From Weeksella virosa DSM 16922 (GTDB taxonomy: Bacteria > Bacteroidota > Bacteroidia > Flavobacteriales > Weeksellaceae), in contig NC_015144.1 of assembly GCF_000189415.1 (NCBI RefSeq), positions 1,908,001 through 1,972,000 on the forward strand: DNA of 64,000 nucleotides. The letters run 5' to 3'. Both the position numbers and the translations under genes were made by a program. Below the pieces are notes generated by a model that worked only from the letters and a program-made list of their open reading frames with translations, was not told where the DNA came from and did not search any database. This document shows positions 28,161-37,035 of the stretch, in pieces. Each line of letters starts with the position of its first letter. The stretch's first letter is position 1.

Positions 28161-28782
28161 TGGTTTTTGAGTTTAATTTCTCTTTGATTACCGAAGATAA
28201 TAAAGTTATAGCAACTTCATTTTTCTTTTTCATGTTAGGGATGATTATATCGGCATAATTTTTAGATGGCTCGATGAATTGTTGATGCATTGGCTTCAAT
28301 GTTTTTTGATATCGACTCAAAACCTCTTCCAAATCACGTCCTCTTTCTTGTATATCACGTCTTATTCTTCTGATCAGTCGCTCGTCGGAATCTGCATGAA
28401 CAAAAATTTTCACATCGAAAAGATCTCTAAGAGCAGGATCCGTTAATACCAAGATTCCTTCTATAATTATTACATCTTTAGGATGCGTCAAAATGGTATC
28501 TTCTGTACGAGAATGGGTTATGAACGAATAGACAGGTTGTTCTACCGCATGACCATTCTTTAGTTGTTCTACATGTTCTACCAATAACTCGAAATCAATC
28601 GATCGGGGGTGATCAAAGTTAACTTTTGATCTCTCTTCATAGGATAGATGCTCGTTGTTTCTGTAATAATTGTCTTGCGAAATTACGATTACACTTTCGG
28701 TGTTTAAGTTTTTTAAAATATTGTTTACAACAGTGGTTTTTCCAGAACCAGTTCCTCCTGCAATTCCTATTACTAACATCAA
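28153..28782 (-). CDS. udk: Uridine kinase
   Basis: A 209-residue P-loop kinase of normal length. Walker A is GIAGGTGSGKTTVVNNIL at about residues 6-23, followed by the SQDNYYRNNEHLSYEERSKVNFDHP substrate segment at about 35-59, then QPVYSFITHSRTEDT and the VIIIEGILVLTD strand at about 105-116. The lid is DERLIRRIRRDIQERGRDLEEVLSRY. It phosphorylates uridine and cytidine in the pyrimidine salvage pathway. First gene of the run udk-ftsB-mutA-methyltransferase. Confidence 0.97.
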   Translation of the reverse strand: MMLVIGIAGGTGSGKTTVVNNILKNLNTESVIVISQDNYYRNNEHLSYEERSKVNFDHPRSIDFELLVEHVEQLKNGHAVEQPVYSFITHSRTEDTILTHPKDVIIIEGILVLTDPALRDLFDVKIFVHADSDERLIRRIRRDIQERGRDLEEVLSRYQKTLKPMHQQFIEPSKNYADIIIPNMKKKNEVAITLLSSVIKEKLNSKTNA

Positions 28783-28953
28783 GAAATGAATTTTTTATAA
28801 ATATGCGCTAAAGATACAATTTTTTGAAGCAAGCTAGAAACGTTTTTTTTATTAATCATATCCTTTATAAGTATTCATTCTTACTTGATTATCTTTTTAG
28901 ATGAATGGTTTTTTCATACATTTAGAAAAAAAATTAATAACTCAATCATTACG

Positions 28954-29538
28954 ATGATGATATCAACTTTATTATCACTTTTTTTAGGTGTAGGATTAGC
29001 AGCAGCTTCTGGTTTTCGAGTATTTTTACCGCTTTTCGTGCTTAGTGTTGCTGCTTATTTAGGGGCAGATTATCTCCCTCTTTCAGAGCAGTGGAAATGG
29101 GTGGGTAGCATACCAGCGATGATTACCCTAGGGATAGCGATGATTGTAGAAATTCTTGCTTATTATATACCAGTTGTAGATAATTTTCTCGATACCATAA
29201 GTGTTCCTTTGGCTACACTTGCCGGAATTTTGGTGGTAGCTGTAAATCTGGGGGAAATGAACGAGTTGGCAACCTGGTCTTTAGCTATAATTGCAGGTGG
29301 AGGAACAGCAGCGGCAATAAGTTCATCTACGGCAACAGTGAGAGCAATCTCTACAACGGCAACAGCAGGTGCTGGAAATTTTTTGGTTAATTCGGGCGAA
29401 ACAGCAAGTTCAGCAGTTCTTAGTTTGTTGGCTATTTTTTGGGCTCCCTTTGCTTTTATATTAACTATTCTTGTTTTGATATTTTTTTGGGTTGTCTGGC
29501 GAAAAATTAAAAAAACGTCCTCGAGAAAAGTACAATAA
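28954..29538 (+). CDS. DUF4126 membrane protein
   Basis: A 194-residue membrane protein starting at the first real ATG (28954); the frame is open further upstream only through a TTG at 28885, which lies in a likely promoter zone. The opening LLSLFLGVGLAAASGFRVFLPLFVLSVAAY is the DUF4126 hallmark, followed by helices at about residues 48-68, 78-98, an Ala/Thr/Ser-rich segment (STATVRAISTTATAGAGN) and a last helix ending in a basic tail (RKIKKTSSRKV). The function is unknown. Its last codons lie inside the stem of the terminator that serves the convergent tesB gene. Confidence 0.85.
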   Translation: MMISTLLSLFLGVGLAAASGFRVFLPLFVLSVAAYLGADYLPLSEQWKWVGSIPAMITLGIAMIVEILAYYIPVVDNFLDTISVPLATLAGILVVAVNLGEMNELATWSLAIIAGGGTAAAISSSTATVRAISTTATAGAGNFLVNSGETASSAVLSLLAIFWAPFAFILTILVLIFFWVVWRKIKKTSSRKVQ

Positions 29539-29558
29539 TACTTCTGCAAAAGGACGTT
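29505..29558 (-). terminator. Terminator of the NMO-tesB operon, inside the 3' end of DUF4126
   Basis: On the minus strand AACGTCCT pairs with AGGACGTT (29551-29558 with 29514-29521) around an imperfect inner stem, followed by TTTTTTTAATTTTT. The stem overlaps the last codons and stop (29536-29538) of the opposite-strand gene. Confidence 0.75.
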
Positions 29559-29581
29559 ATAGATGAGCGTAATCTAGAGAA

Positions 29582-30442
29582 TTAGGTCTTGGGACGAATC
29601 AATCCTTCTTGCGTTATTGAGGCAATCAAATCTCCGTTGCGGTTGAAAACATTCCCTCTTGTAAACCCTCTAGCACCAGATGCGTTAGGTGTATCCATTG
29701 AAAATAAGATCCAATCAGAAATGTCTGGCTCTCTGAAAAACCAAATCGAATGATCTATACTTGCCATTTGTGTATTACCAAAATGGGCTTTCTCAGCATG
29801 CGGACGAAGAGCTGTGCTCAAAATATTATAATCGGATGCATAGGCAAGAAGTTGATGTAGAATGGGTAAACAATATTCTTTCTCAGGATGTTTAAATTTC
29901 ACCCAAACATTCCAATTGTTCGATTGATTTTCTCTTTTTAATGGATTGTCAAATTCTACGGGTTTGAACTCTAAAGGACGTTCAGTAGCTAAAAAAGTAT
30001 ACAATCTGTTGGGTAAAAAATTTCCAAACTTGTTTTTTATGTCTTCCCAACTAATTAATTCTTCAGGTAGCCTTACTTTGGGCATTTCTATTTGATGATG
30101 GTAACCGTCTTGTTTCAGCTGAAATGAAGCAGCCATCATAAAAATTATTTGATTATCTTGCTTAGCAATAACAGACCTTGTTGTGAAGCTTCCGCCATCA
30201 CGAAGGTTTGTTACTTGGTATAGAATATCTTTTTTTAGGTCACCAGGTAACAAAAAATAACTATGCAGTGAATGACAAAAACGTTCTTTCGGGACAGTCT
30301 TATATGCTGCACTCAATGCTTGTGCCACAACTTGACCTCCATAAACAGTTCGGCTTCCTATGTAATTATTCCTCCCAATAAAATCTGTATTGTTATCAGT
30401 CTCGAGTGTAAGCAAATCGATGAGTTCTTGAGTGGTTTGCAT
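29582..30442 (-). CDS. tesB: Acyl-CoA thioesterase II (double hot-dog)
   Basis: A 286-residue protein, the usual TesB length. The first hot-dog domain has DNTDFIGRNNYIGSRTVYGGQVVAQALSAAY at about residues 15-45, with the conserved FGGQ-like YGGQ turn. SLHSYFLLPGD and RDGGSFTTRSVIAKQ follow. The second hot-dog domain has LAYASDYNILSTALRPH with the catalytic-region Asp, and MASIDHSIWFFREPDISDWILF. It hydrolyses acyl-CoA to free fatty acid and CoA. Co-oriented with the flavin-dependent oxidoreductase upstream (4-base gap). Confidence 0.93.
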   Translation of the reverse strand: MQTTQELIDLLTLETDNNTDFIGRNNYIGSRTVYGGQVVAQALSAAYKTVPKERFCHSLHSYFLLPGDLKKDILYQVTNLRDGGSFTTRSVIAKQDNQIIFMMAASFQLKQDGYHHQIEMPKVRLPEELISWEDIKNKFGNFLPNRLYTFLATERPLEFKPVEFDNPLKRENQSNNWNVWVKFKHPEKEYCLPILHQLLAYASDYNILSTALRPHAEKAHFGNTQMASIDHSIWFFREPDISDWILFSMDTPNASGARGFTRGNVFNRNGDLIASITQEGLIRPKT

Positions 30443-30446
30443 TGTT

Positions 30447-31412
30447 TTAGAATTTCAACGAGTCTAGAATTTTTTGATTTGCTTGTAAGTGCGACTTGTA
30501 TTCTTGTTTTATACGATTGATTAAGTCCTCAGTGCTTATAATATCATGTATGCCAGAAACACCATGTCCGGCAGACCATATATCTTTCCATGCTTTGTGA
30601 CCTTCTTGCCCTACTAACTCAGAAAAATCTTCTTCTTTTTTTTGATTAGAGTCTATACCAGACTGTACAATGCTTGGTTTTAGGAAGTTAGCATTTACAC
30701 CAGAAATACCATCGGTATATACAATGTCTTCGAATGTCGAATCTACTAGCATTTGTTTATAAGCCTCATCTGCCTGTGCTTCTTTGGTAGCAATAAAACG
30801 AGTGCCCATATAAGCAAAATCTGCACCCATGTTTTGGGCAGCTAATACATCGCCACCGTTATTTATTGCGCCTGCAAGTAAAAGTGGACCATCATAAAAA
30901 GTACGGATATCGTCGATCAGAGCAAAAGGGTTTGCTGTCCCGGCATGTCCGCCTGCGCCTGCGCAAACTGCAATAATTGCATCAACACCTGCTTCTGCTG
31001 CCTTCTCTGCGTGTCTTTTCTTGATTACATCATGAAATACTAATCCTCCGTAACTATGGACAGCGTCTACAACTTCTTTTACAGCTCCTAATGATGTAAT
31101 AATCAATGGTACGCGGTATTTGATGCATAATTTCAGATCGGTTTCTAGTCGTGGGTTGGTTTTGTTTACGATAAGGTTAACCCCGAACGGAGCAGGTTTT
31201 TTACCGGTTTCTTCTTCATGTTTTTTTAGTGTTTCCGTAATTTCTATCAAGATATTCTCGAAATCTTCTGCCGTTCTTCCATTCAAAGAAGGAATAGTTC
31301 CGCATACCCCATTTTTGCATGTTTCGATGACAAGTTTAGCATTAGAAACCAAGAACATAGGTGATGCGATTATTGGTAGATCGAGTTGTTTTTTGAAATC
31401 TTCTATTGTCAT
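30447..31412 (-). CDS. NAD(P)H-dependent flavin oxidoreductase, nitronate monooxygenase family
   Basis: A 321-residue TIM-barrel flavoprotein. It opens with LDLPIIASPMFLVSNAKLVIETCKNG, then PFGVNLIVNKTNPR, LIITSLGAVKEVVDAVHSYGG, the FMN-phosphate-binding AVCAGAGGHAGTANPFALIDDIR at about residues 145-167, and LAGAINNGGDVLAAQNMGADFAYMGTRFIAT, the classic NMO/2-nitropropane dioxygenase block. It could oxidise nitronates or act as an enoyl or quinone reductase; family members vary. Coupled with tesB, a role in acyl metabolism is possible. Confidence 0.88.
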   Translation of the reverse strand: MTIEDFKKQLDLPIIASPMFLVSNAKLVIETCKNGVCGTIPSLNGRTAEDFENILIEITETLKKHEEETGKKPAPFGVNLIVNKTNPRLETDLKLCIKYRVPLIITSLGAVKEVVDAVHSYGGLVFHDVIKKRHAEKAAEAGVDAIIAVCAGAGGHAGTANPFALIDDIRTFYDGPLLLAGAINNGGDVLAAQNMGADFAYMGTRFIATKEAQADEAYKQMLVDSTFEDIVYTDGISGVNANFLKPSIVQSGIDSNQKKEEDFSELVGQEGHKAWKDIWSAGHGVSGIHDIISTEDLINRIKQEYKSHLQANQKILDSLKF

Positions 31413-31534
31413 AATAATTTTATATTAAGATGCAGTTTTCTAAGCATGCAATTTAGAAAATAATTTTTATTTACAATTTATTGATGAAAAGAAATCTATT
31501 TTTACAGAAATTGCAAATCATTAAATAATGGTCA

Positions 31535-32962
31535 ATGAAACTGAAAGAACATTTTCGTAGAAATATACAACTTGCAGTCCCGGTGATGATTACTCAAGCA
31601 GGGCAAATCTTTGTAAATGTGGTAGATAGTGTAATGGTAGGAAAATTGGGTACTGATTTTGATCATGTTATAAATCCTACTTTGTCTAAACTTTCCTTGG
31701 CTGCTGTAACTTTAGGAAATTCAGTTTTCATGATGATGCTTGTTTTTGCATTTGGTTTTAGTTTTGCCCTTTCTCCACTGATTGCTGCTGCAGATGCACA
31801 AAAAGAAGAAAAAGAGGTGAGAAGTTATTTTGTACATAGCTTGGTGTTGAATATATCACTTTCTGTTTTATTGATTATTGTTTTGATATTCGCCAAACCC
31901 TTGATGTTTTTATTGAAACAACCTCAAGAAGTCGTGGAGATTGCAATTCCTTATATTTCCATCATGACCTATTCTATGCTACCTTTGATGATTTTTCAAA
32001 CTTTCAGACAATTTTCAGAGGGGTTATCATTGACAATTCCGATTACATTTGCAACAATTTTAGGAAATATTCTCAATGTTTTTCTCAATTATGGTTGGAT
32101 ATACGGAAACATGGGATTCCCAAGACTCGAGGTGGAAGGTGCAGCATGGGGGACGTTCTTTTCTCGAATATTTATGCTGTTATTATTGATATTGGTATTA
32201 TCACGATTCCCAAAAACAAAGCATTATTTATCAAAACTCAATTTTAAGAAATTCTCTAAGCACCATTTCAAACAATTGTACACAATTGGCATTCCAACTG
32301 GGTTAACTTCCTTTTTCGAGGTGAGTGCTTTTGCAGTTGCCTCTTTTTTGTGTGGATATACTTTTTTGGGAACGCCCGAAGACTTCAATTTAGCAAAAAT
32401 AAATTTGGCCGCTCATCAGATCTCGATAAATTTAGTATCAACAACTTTTATGCTATGTACCGGAATCGGAGTTGCTGCAACTGTGCGAATAGGCAATCAA
32501 TTAGGACTGAAAGATTACCATACCTTACGAGAAGCAGGATGGTCTTGTATTTTGATGGTTATAACTTTTATGACTTTTTGTGGTATATTTTTTATTTTAC
32601 TCCGAGTACCATTATCAGAAATTTATACCAACGAAGAAAACGTTATTAGCTTAGCTTCTAAACTCTTAGTTGTAGGTGCATTGTTTCAACTCTCAGACGG
32701 ATTGCAACTTGTTATTTTAGGAGCTTTACGCGGGATGAGAGATGTGAAAATACCCTCTATAATTTCTTTTATTTCATATTGGGGGATTACCATTCCAATT
32801 TGTGCTATATTAGCTATATATTTTGAGATGCGTGCTTTAGGCGTTTGGATTGGCTTGGGAATAGGTCTCACAGTTGCAGCAGTACAATTATTATTCCGAT
32901 ACCATCAACAAACCAAAAAGCTGATCGATAGCCATAAAACCAAAAAAATAAATTTAAATTAG
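31535..32962 (+). CDS. MATE-family multidrug/cation efflux transporter
   Basis: A 475-residue protein with 12 predicted helices in two halves. Typical MATE segments: LAVPVMITQAGQIFVNVVDSVMVGKLG at about residues 12-38, ALSPLIAAADAQKE at about 82-95, LNVFLNYGWIYGNMGFPRLEVEGAAWGTFFSR at about 177-208, and GIGVAATVRIGNQLG at about 307-321. It exchanges Na+ or H+ for organic cations. The start is the ATG at 31535; an earlier ATG at 31528 is out of frame. The small acidic protein gene starts 5 bases after its stop. Confidence 0.93.
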   Translation: MKLKEHFRRNIQLAVPVMITQAGQIFVNVVDSVMVGKLGTDFDHVINPTLSKLSLAAVTLGNSVFMMMLVFAFGFSFALSPLIAAADAQKEEKEVRSYFVHSLVLNISLSVLLIIVLIFAKPLMFLLKQPQEVVEIAIPYISIMTYSMLPLMIFQTFRQFSEGLSLTIPITFATILGNILNVFLNYGWIYGNMGFPRLEVEGAAWGTFFSRIFMLLLLILVLSRFPKTKHYLSKLNFKKFSKHHFKQLYTIGIPTGLTSFFEVSAFAVASFLCGYTFLGTPEDFNLAKINLAAHQISINLVSTTFMLCTGIGVAATVRIGNQLGLKDYHTLREAGWSCILMVITFMTFCGIFFILLRVPLSEIYTNEENVISLASKLLVVGALFQLSDGLQLVILGALRGMRDVKIPSIISFISYWGITIPICAILAIYFEMRALGVWIGLGIGLTVAAVQLLFRYHQQTKKLIDSHKTKKINLN

Positions 32963-32967
32963 ATATC

Positions 32968-33213
32968 ATGGATTTACCAAAATTTTTAATAGCCGACAAC
33001 TCAGATTTTCCAGATAAAATCTTTATCATTCATACCGAATTTCCACGTTTTGTATTGGATGTAGAAACCGATGATGTGGAATTTTTAGAAGATTTGGATG
33101 AAGAAGATGATAATGAAGAATTCGAGCAAGAAGTTGGTGAATTACTAGAGCAAGCACTGACATTTTTCGATCGAGAAATGGAACTTTATGAAGAAAGTGG
33201 CGATTTTGAATAA
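32968..33213 (+). CDS. Small acidic conserved flavobacterial protein
   Basis: An 81-residue strongly acidic protein (long Asp/Glu run near residues 35-55, FLEDLDEEDDNEEFEQEV) with a hydrophobic N-terminal part (LPKFLIADNSDFPDKIFIIHTEFPRFVLDV). I have the impression of seeing close relatives of similar length in flavobacteria but know no function. There is no signal peptide or helix. It is probably co-transcribed with the MATE gene. Confidence 0.75.
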   Translation: MDLPKFLIADNSDFPDKIFIIHTEFPRFVLDVETDDVEFLEDLDEEDDNEEFEQEVGELLEQALTFFDREMELYEESGDFE

Positions 33214-33326
33214 GCCATCTTATCTTCGATAAATTCGATGATTTTGGTGCTAAAAATTTATTTTTATACCGAAATATTAAAAAAAATGTTAATTTGCGAT
33301 TCTAAAGTATTAAGACATATAGCTAA

Positions 33327-35090
33327 ATGAAAATCACAAGATTATTTGATTTCTTATACAATCAATTAGAAAACAATCCTATACCCGATTCCTTGGTTAG
33401 CAAAGTAAATGGGGAGTGGAAAAAAACCTCTACTCAAGAATATGTTAATAAAGCCAATACTTTTAGTCGAGGATTGTTAAAACTTGGTATCAAGCCACAA
33501 GATAAAATAGGTATCGTAACGGCAAATAACCGAACAGAATGGAATATTTGTGACATGGGAATGCAGCAAGTAGGAGTCATTTCGGTACCACTTTATCCTA
33601 CCTTGTCTCCCAAGGATTATGAATATGTTTTATCAAATTCAGAATGTAAAATCTGTATCGTATCCGACAAAGATTTGTACGATAAGGTTTTGCAAGCCAA
33701 ACAGAATGTACCAACATTAACAGGTATTTATCTTTTTGATGATGTGGCGGGATTGCCAAATTGGCAAGAGATTTTAGATTTAGGTGCAGATGATTCTACC
33801 CAATCTGAAGTTGAAGCTTTGAAAAATCTTGTAAAAGCACAAGACATTGCAACCATAATTTATACATCAGGAACAACAGGAAAACCAAAGGGGGTTGTGC
33901 TATCGCATGAAAACATCGTAAGCAATGTGTTGATGAGTACACCTGCTGTCCCTAATTTGCCTTCTCCGTCGCGTGCATTAAGTTTTTTACCTATTAACCA
34001 TATTCTAGAGCGGATGATTGTTTATTTATATCTATCTCGCGGAATTGGGATTTATTATGCAGAAAGTATAGATAAGTTAGGAGACAACTTGAAAGAAGTA
34101 AAACCTCATGTATTTACGGTTGTGCCACGCGTTGTAGAAAAAGTATACGACAAAATATACACAACAGGAGCCAATGCGGGAGGGTTGAAAACCAAAATTT
34201 TCATGTGGGCTTTGAGTTTAGCGAAAGAATATCAACCATTCGAAAAACTCGGATTTATGCAAAAACTAAAAATGAAAATTGCAGATAAGTTGGTTTTTAC
34301 CAAATGGCGCGAAGGTGTTGGAGGTGAAGTCGTATGTTTGGTTTCTGGTAGTGCACCTTTATCAGCTCATTTGAGCCGCATTTTCTGGGGAGCAGGAATT
34401 CCTGTATTAGAAGGATATGGATTATCCGAAACTTCACCAGTAATTTCTGTAAACATGATGAAAAAAAATAGTTTTGGTATAGGGACCGTCGGTCCGGTAC
34501 TGAAAGGTATAGATGTGAAATTTGGTGAAGATGGTGAAATTCTAGTAAAAGGACCAAATGTATTTAAAGAATATTATAACGATCCAGAAAAAACGTCCGA
34601 AGCTTTTACTGCAGATGGATATTTCAAGACCGGAGATATAGGAGTGCTAGAAAATGGTTTGCTAAAAATCACCGACCGTAAGAAAGAAATGTTCAAAACT
34701 TCTGGTGGTAAATATATAGCACCGCAGCAAATAGAAAATCTCTTTAAGCAATCACCTTATATTGAGCAAATAATGGTAGTGGGAGAAGGTGAAAAAATGC
34801 CAACAGCAATGATTCAGCCATCTTTCGAAAAGTTAAAATCATTCTTGAAAGAAGACCTTTCGAATGAAGAGATGATAAAAAAGCCAGAGGTAATAGCTAG
34901 AATCCAAAAAGAGGTAGATCGAATGAATCGACAATTAGGTCATTGGGAGCAAGTTAAGAAATTCGAGTTGACTTCGAATGAATGGTCGATTGAAACCGGT
35001 GAGTTGACACCAACCCTAAAGCTGAAACGTAAAATTATTATGGAAAAAAATAAAGAGTTGTATAATAAATTATACGATATAAAATATTAA
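33327..35090 (+). CDS. Long-chain fatty acid-CoA ligase (AMP-forming)
   Basis: A 587-residue ANL-superfamily enzyme. The ATP-binding P-loop IIYTSGTTGKPKGVVLSH is at about residues 177-194, A5-like motif EGYGLSETSPVISV at about 360-373, the A7 motif DGYFKTGDIG at about 428-437 and the A8 hinge ITDRKKEMFKTSGGKYIAPQQIE at about 446-468 with the catalytic Lys region near the C-terminus (PTLKLKRKIIMEK). It activates fatty acids to acyl-CoA for beta-oxidation or lipid synthesis. The size and order of motifs fit the FadD15/ACSL-like group. It is followed by a strong terminator. Confidence 0.95.
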   Translation: MKITRLFDFLYNQLENNPIPDSLVSKVNGEWKKTSTQEYVNKANTFSRGLLKLGIKPQDKIGIVTANNRTEWNICDMGMQQVGVISVPLYPTLSPKDYEYVLSNSECKICIVSDKDLYDKVLQAKQNVPTLTGIYLFDDVAGLPNWQEILDLGADDSTQSEVEALKNLVKAQDIATIIYTSGTTGKPKGVVLSHENIVSNVLMSTPAVPNLPSPSRALSFLPINHILERMIVYLYLSRGIGIYYAESIDKLGDNLKEVKPHVFTVVPRVVEKVYDKIYTTGANAGGLKTKIFMWALSLAKEYQPFEKLGFMQKLKMKIADKLVFTKWREGVGGEVVCLVSGSAPLSAHLSRIFWGAGIPVLEGYGLSETSPVISVNMMKKNSFGIGTVGPVLKGIDVKFGEDGEILVKGPNVFKEYYNDPEKTSEAFTADGYFKTGDIGVLENGLLKITDRKKEMFKTSGGKYIAPQQIENLFKQSPYIEQIMVVGEGEKMPTAMIQPSFEKLKSFLKEDLSNEEMIKKPEVIARIQKEVDRMNRQLGHWEQVKKFELTSNEWSIETGELTPTLKLKRKIIMEKNKELYNKLYDIKY

Positions 35091-35103
35091 TACACTAAAA
35101 CAC

Positions 35104-35139
35104 CAAAATAAAAAAGGAGCAATTTTGCTCCTTTTTTTG
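35104..35139. terminator. Bidirectional terminator between acyl-CoA ligase and zinc protease
   Basis: AAGGAGCAA and TTGCTCCTT form a perfect stem with A and T runs on the two sides. It can serve both the plus-strand ligase (ends 35090) and the minus-strand protease (ends 35160). Confidence 0.9.
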
Positions 35140-35159
35140 TTGTATGTGATTTATGAAAC

Positions 35160-35849
35160 TTATTCTTTCCTACCGCCTAATGCCATCATAACAAAATACA
35201 ATAGTTGGGCAAGGGAACCGATCGCAGCAACCACATAGGTCATTGCAGCCCATTTTAGTGCATCTTTGGCTCCGGCATGTTCGTTCGCTTGTAGTGAGTG
35301 TGAGCTTTCTAGCCATGCTAAAGCACGTTTAGAGGCATCAAACTCTACGGGAAGGGTTATGAATGCAAAAAGAGTTGTTACAGCAAATAAGGCAATACCA
35401 ATCCAAAGCAATGTGGCATTTTGCGAGCTGATAAAAACAGTGATTCCTAAAATCAAAATCCACTGATTTAGCCTGCTTGCTAAATTCACGGCTGGTACCA
35501 TCTTAGAGCGCATTTCTAGCCATTGATATCCTTTTGCATGTTGCACAGCGTGTCCCACTTCGTGAGCAGCAACGGCTGCAGCAGCGGCATTCCTTTCGTT
35601 ATAAACCACGTCTGATAAGTTAACGGTTTTGTTTGCTGGGTTGTAGTGGTCGGTCAATTGTCCTGGAGTGGAAATTACCCGTACATCGTGGATACCATTA
35701 TCTGCTAACATTTTTTCGGCAATTTCCTTACCACTCATTCCATTGGCTAAAAATACTTTCGAATAATGCGCAAATTTACTTTTTAATCTTCCACTAACCA
35801 GCATACTTGCTAAAGCAATTATACCAATCAAAACATAATAAGATCCCAT
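35160..35849 (-). CDS. Zinc metallopeptidase, YugP-like
   Basis: A 229-residue membrane protein of the Zn-dependent peptidase family found as YugP in Bacillus. An N-terminal helix (residues 2-18) is followed by the catalytic motif VAAHEVGHAVQHAKGY at about 91-106 (HExxH), preceded by TPGQLTDHYNPANKTVNLSDVVY, then three or four helices at about 120-225. It is predicted to sit in the inner membrane with the active site on the cytosolic side or in the bilayer. The substrate is unknown. Confidence 0.93.
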   Translation of the reverse strand: MGSYYVLIGIIALASMLVSGRLKSKFAHYSKVFLANGMSGKEIAEKMLADNGIHDVRVISTPGQLTDHYNPANKTVNLSDVVYNERNAAAAAVAAHEVGHAVQHAKGYQWLEMRSKMVPAVNLASRLNQWILILGITVFISSQNATLLWIGIALFAVTTLFAFITLPVEFDASKRALAWLESSHSLQANEHAGAKDALKWAAMTYVVAAIGSLAQLLYFVMMALGGRKE

Positions 35850-36326
35850 TGTCTAATTTATTTTTATTAAATTTATTGTCGAAATTACAAAAAGTATACC
35901 ATCTTACCGCATTTTTTGTATCTAAACTATCTTTTTTATGACATCTTGCACTAGTTTTAATAGACGACACAGTTCCTTATAATGTCTGTTTTTTTATCCT
36001 AATAATTGTAGGTTTATTGATTTTGTGATAAACCGTTTTGAAATAGGTACAACCTATATAACTCGAAAAACCGATGAGGTTCTTTATTAGTGCAACAAAG
36101 CGTTTGTTGAAAATTACCGACGAATGAAAACTATACGATAGCGACTGTAATTTAACAACAAATGTGTTGGGCATAATCTTCGTATAAGTACTTTGTGCTA
36201 CTTTCTAACAATAAAATCCATCTGCTAAAGAATTAAAAAAATGGTAGTATTCCTAGGGCTTACGATTGTTTTGCAATTCGGCAAATTCTAAAAGAAGATA
36301 AGGTATTCGGTAGGGGGGGTGTTTGA
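35850..36326. other. 477-base gap without a supported gene
   Basis: The gap lies between the zinc protease (divergent start at 35849) and the 3' end of the XRE regulator. A 65-codon frame on the minus strand (35977-36174) is not recognisable. A G7 homopolymer at 36313-36319 is unusual for such AT-rich DNA. No hairpin terminator for the XRE gene was found. Confidence 0.4.
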
Positions 36327-36827
36327 TTAGTTATTATCGTATACTTCAAACTTTCCATTTTTGTAAAAGAAAACTATCCGCTCTATTTCTCTCTTCTTTT
36401 CATTGGTTGGGTAAAGAGAAGTTGATGCTGTGATTTCTTCGCTATTTGTTTTATCAGGTGAAGATTCACTTGTCACAAAATTGTTATTCTGGTTCTCTTT
36501 CTTAGACTCGTGCAAGGAACTTTGCCTATGTTGATTTTTTTCAGAAAAATCATCTTGTGTCATATCCAGTTCAAAATTTATAGTATGCACATTTTCCTCG
36601 TCGGGTAGAGGTGTCGAATTTTCGATCATTTCACCATCTCCAAAAATCATCCAATCGGTAGAGATTTCTGGAAACTGATGCTTCACTTTCATCACAAAAT
36701 CTAGGCTTGGGTTATTGCGACCAGAGAATATATGCGACAGACTCGATCGTTGTACTTCTATCTGATCGGCAAATTCTGAGGGTGTAAGTCCGTAATAATC
36801 TAAAATTTTATTCAATCGTTCAATCAT
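36327..36827 (-). CDS. XRE-family helix-turn-helix regulator
   Basis: A 166-residue protein with an N-terminal Cro/CI-type HTH: RLNKILDYYGLTPSEFADQIEVQRSSLSHIFSGRNNPSLDFVMKV (residues about 4-48), then the FPEISTDWMIFGDGEM continuation common in Bacteroidota XRE proteins. The remaining 100 residues are hydrophilic and probably disordered (HQRSSLHESKKENQNNN; SSPDKTNSEE), ending in a short segment (EIERIVFFYKNGKFEVYDN). No peptidase or sensor domain is seen. A good TTTG-N19-TATATTTG promoter lies upstream and carries palindromic sites that could be its own operators. Confidence 0.9.
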   Translation of the reverse strand: MIERLNKILDYYGLTPSEFADQIEVQRSSLSHIFSGRNNPSLDFVMKVKHQFPEISTDWMIFGDGEMIENSTPLPDEENVHTINFELDMTQDDFSEKNQHRQSSLHESKKENQNNNFVTSESSPDKTNSEEITASTSLYPTNEKKREIERIVFFYKNGKFEVYDNN

Positions 36828-36834
36828 ATCAATG

Positions 36835-36866
36835 TTACAAATGTTATTAACTGTTTACAAATATAA
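36835..36866. promoter_or_regulatory. Two TTACA-N2-TGTAA-like sites at the XRE promoter
   Basis: Site A is TTACAAATGTTA (36835-36846) and site B is TTACAAATATAA (36855-36866). Each differs by one base from the palindrome TTACA-N2-TGTAA, and their centres are 20 bases apart, two helical turns. Site B contains the whole -7 box. This suggests autoregulation by the XRE protein (inference). Confidence 0.5.
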
Positions 36867-36888
36867 CAAAAGTAAATTAAATAACAAA
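36858..36888 (-). promoter_or_regulatory. Promoter of the XRE regulator
   Basis: Read on the minus strand: TTTG, a 19-base spacer and TATATTTG (the -7 box is 36858-36865). This is an excellent match to the Bacteroidota housekeeping promoter. The start codon follows 30 bases downstream. Confidence 0.7.
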
Positions 36889-37035
36889 TACATTTATTTT
36901 AATAAACTGACATGAAAGATAAGGTTGAGATAGTAGTGTATAAAAATCTAATTTAAAGCACTTTATATTGAAAAATTACATTTTCCTTAATAAACAGATG
37001 TTAAAATGACAAAAAGACAAGAAATACAAGGAAAG

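Noticed and set aside
35977-36174. 65-codon minus-strand open frame, considered as a transposase scrap
   Set aside because: No DDE or HTH motif could be read in any frame of the gap, and no inverted repeats were found around it.
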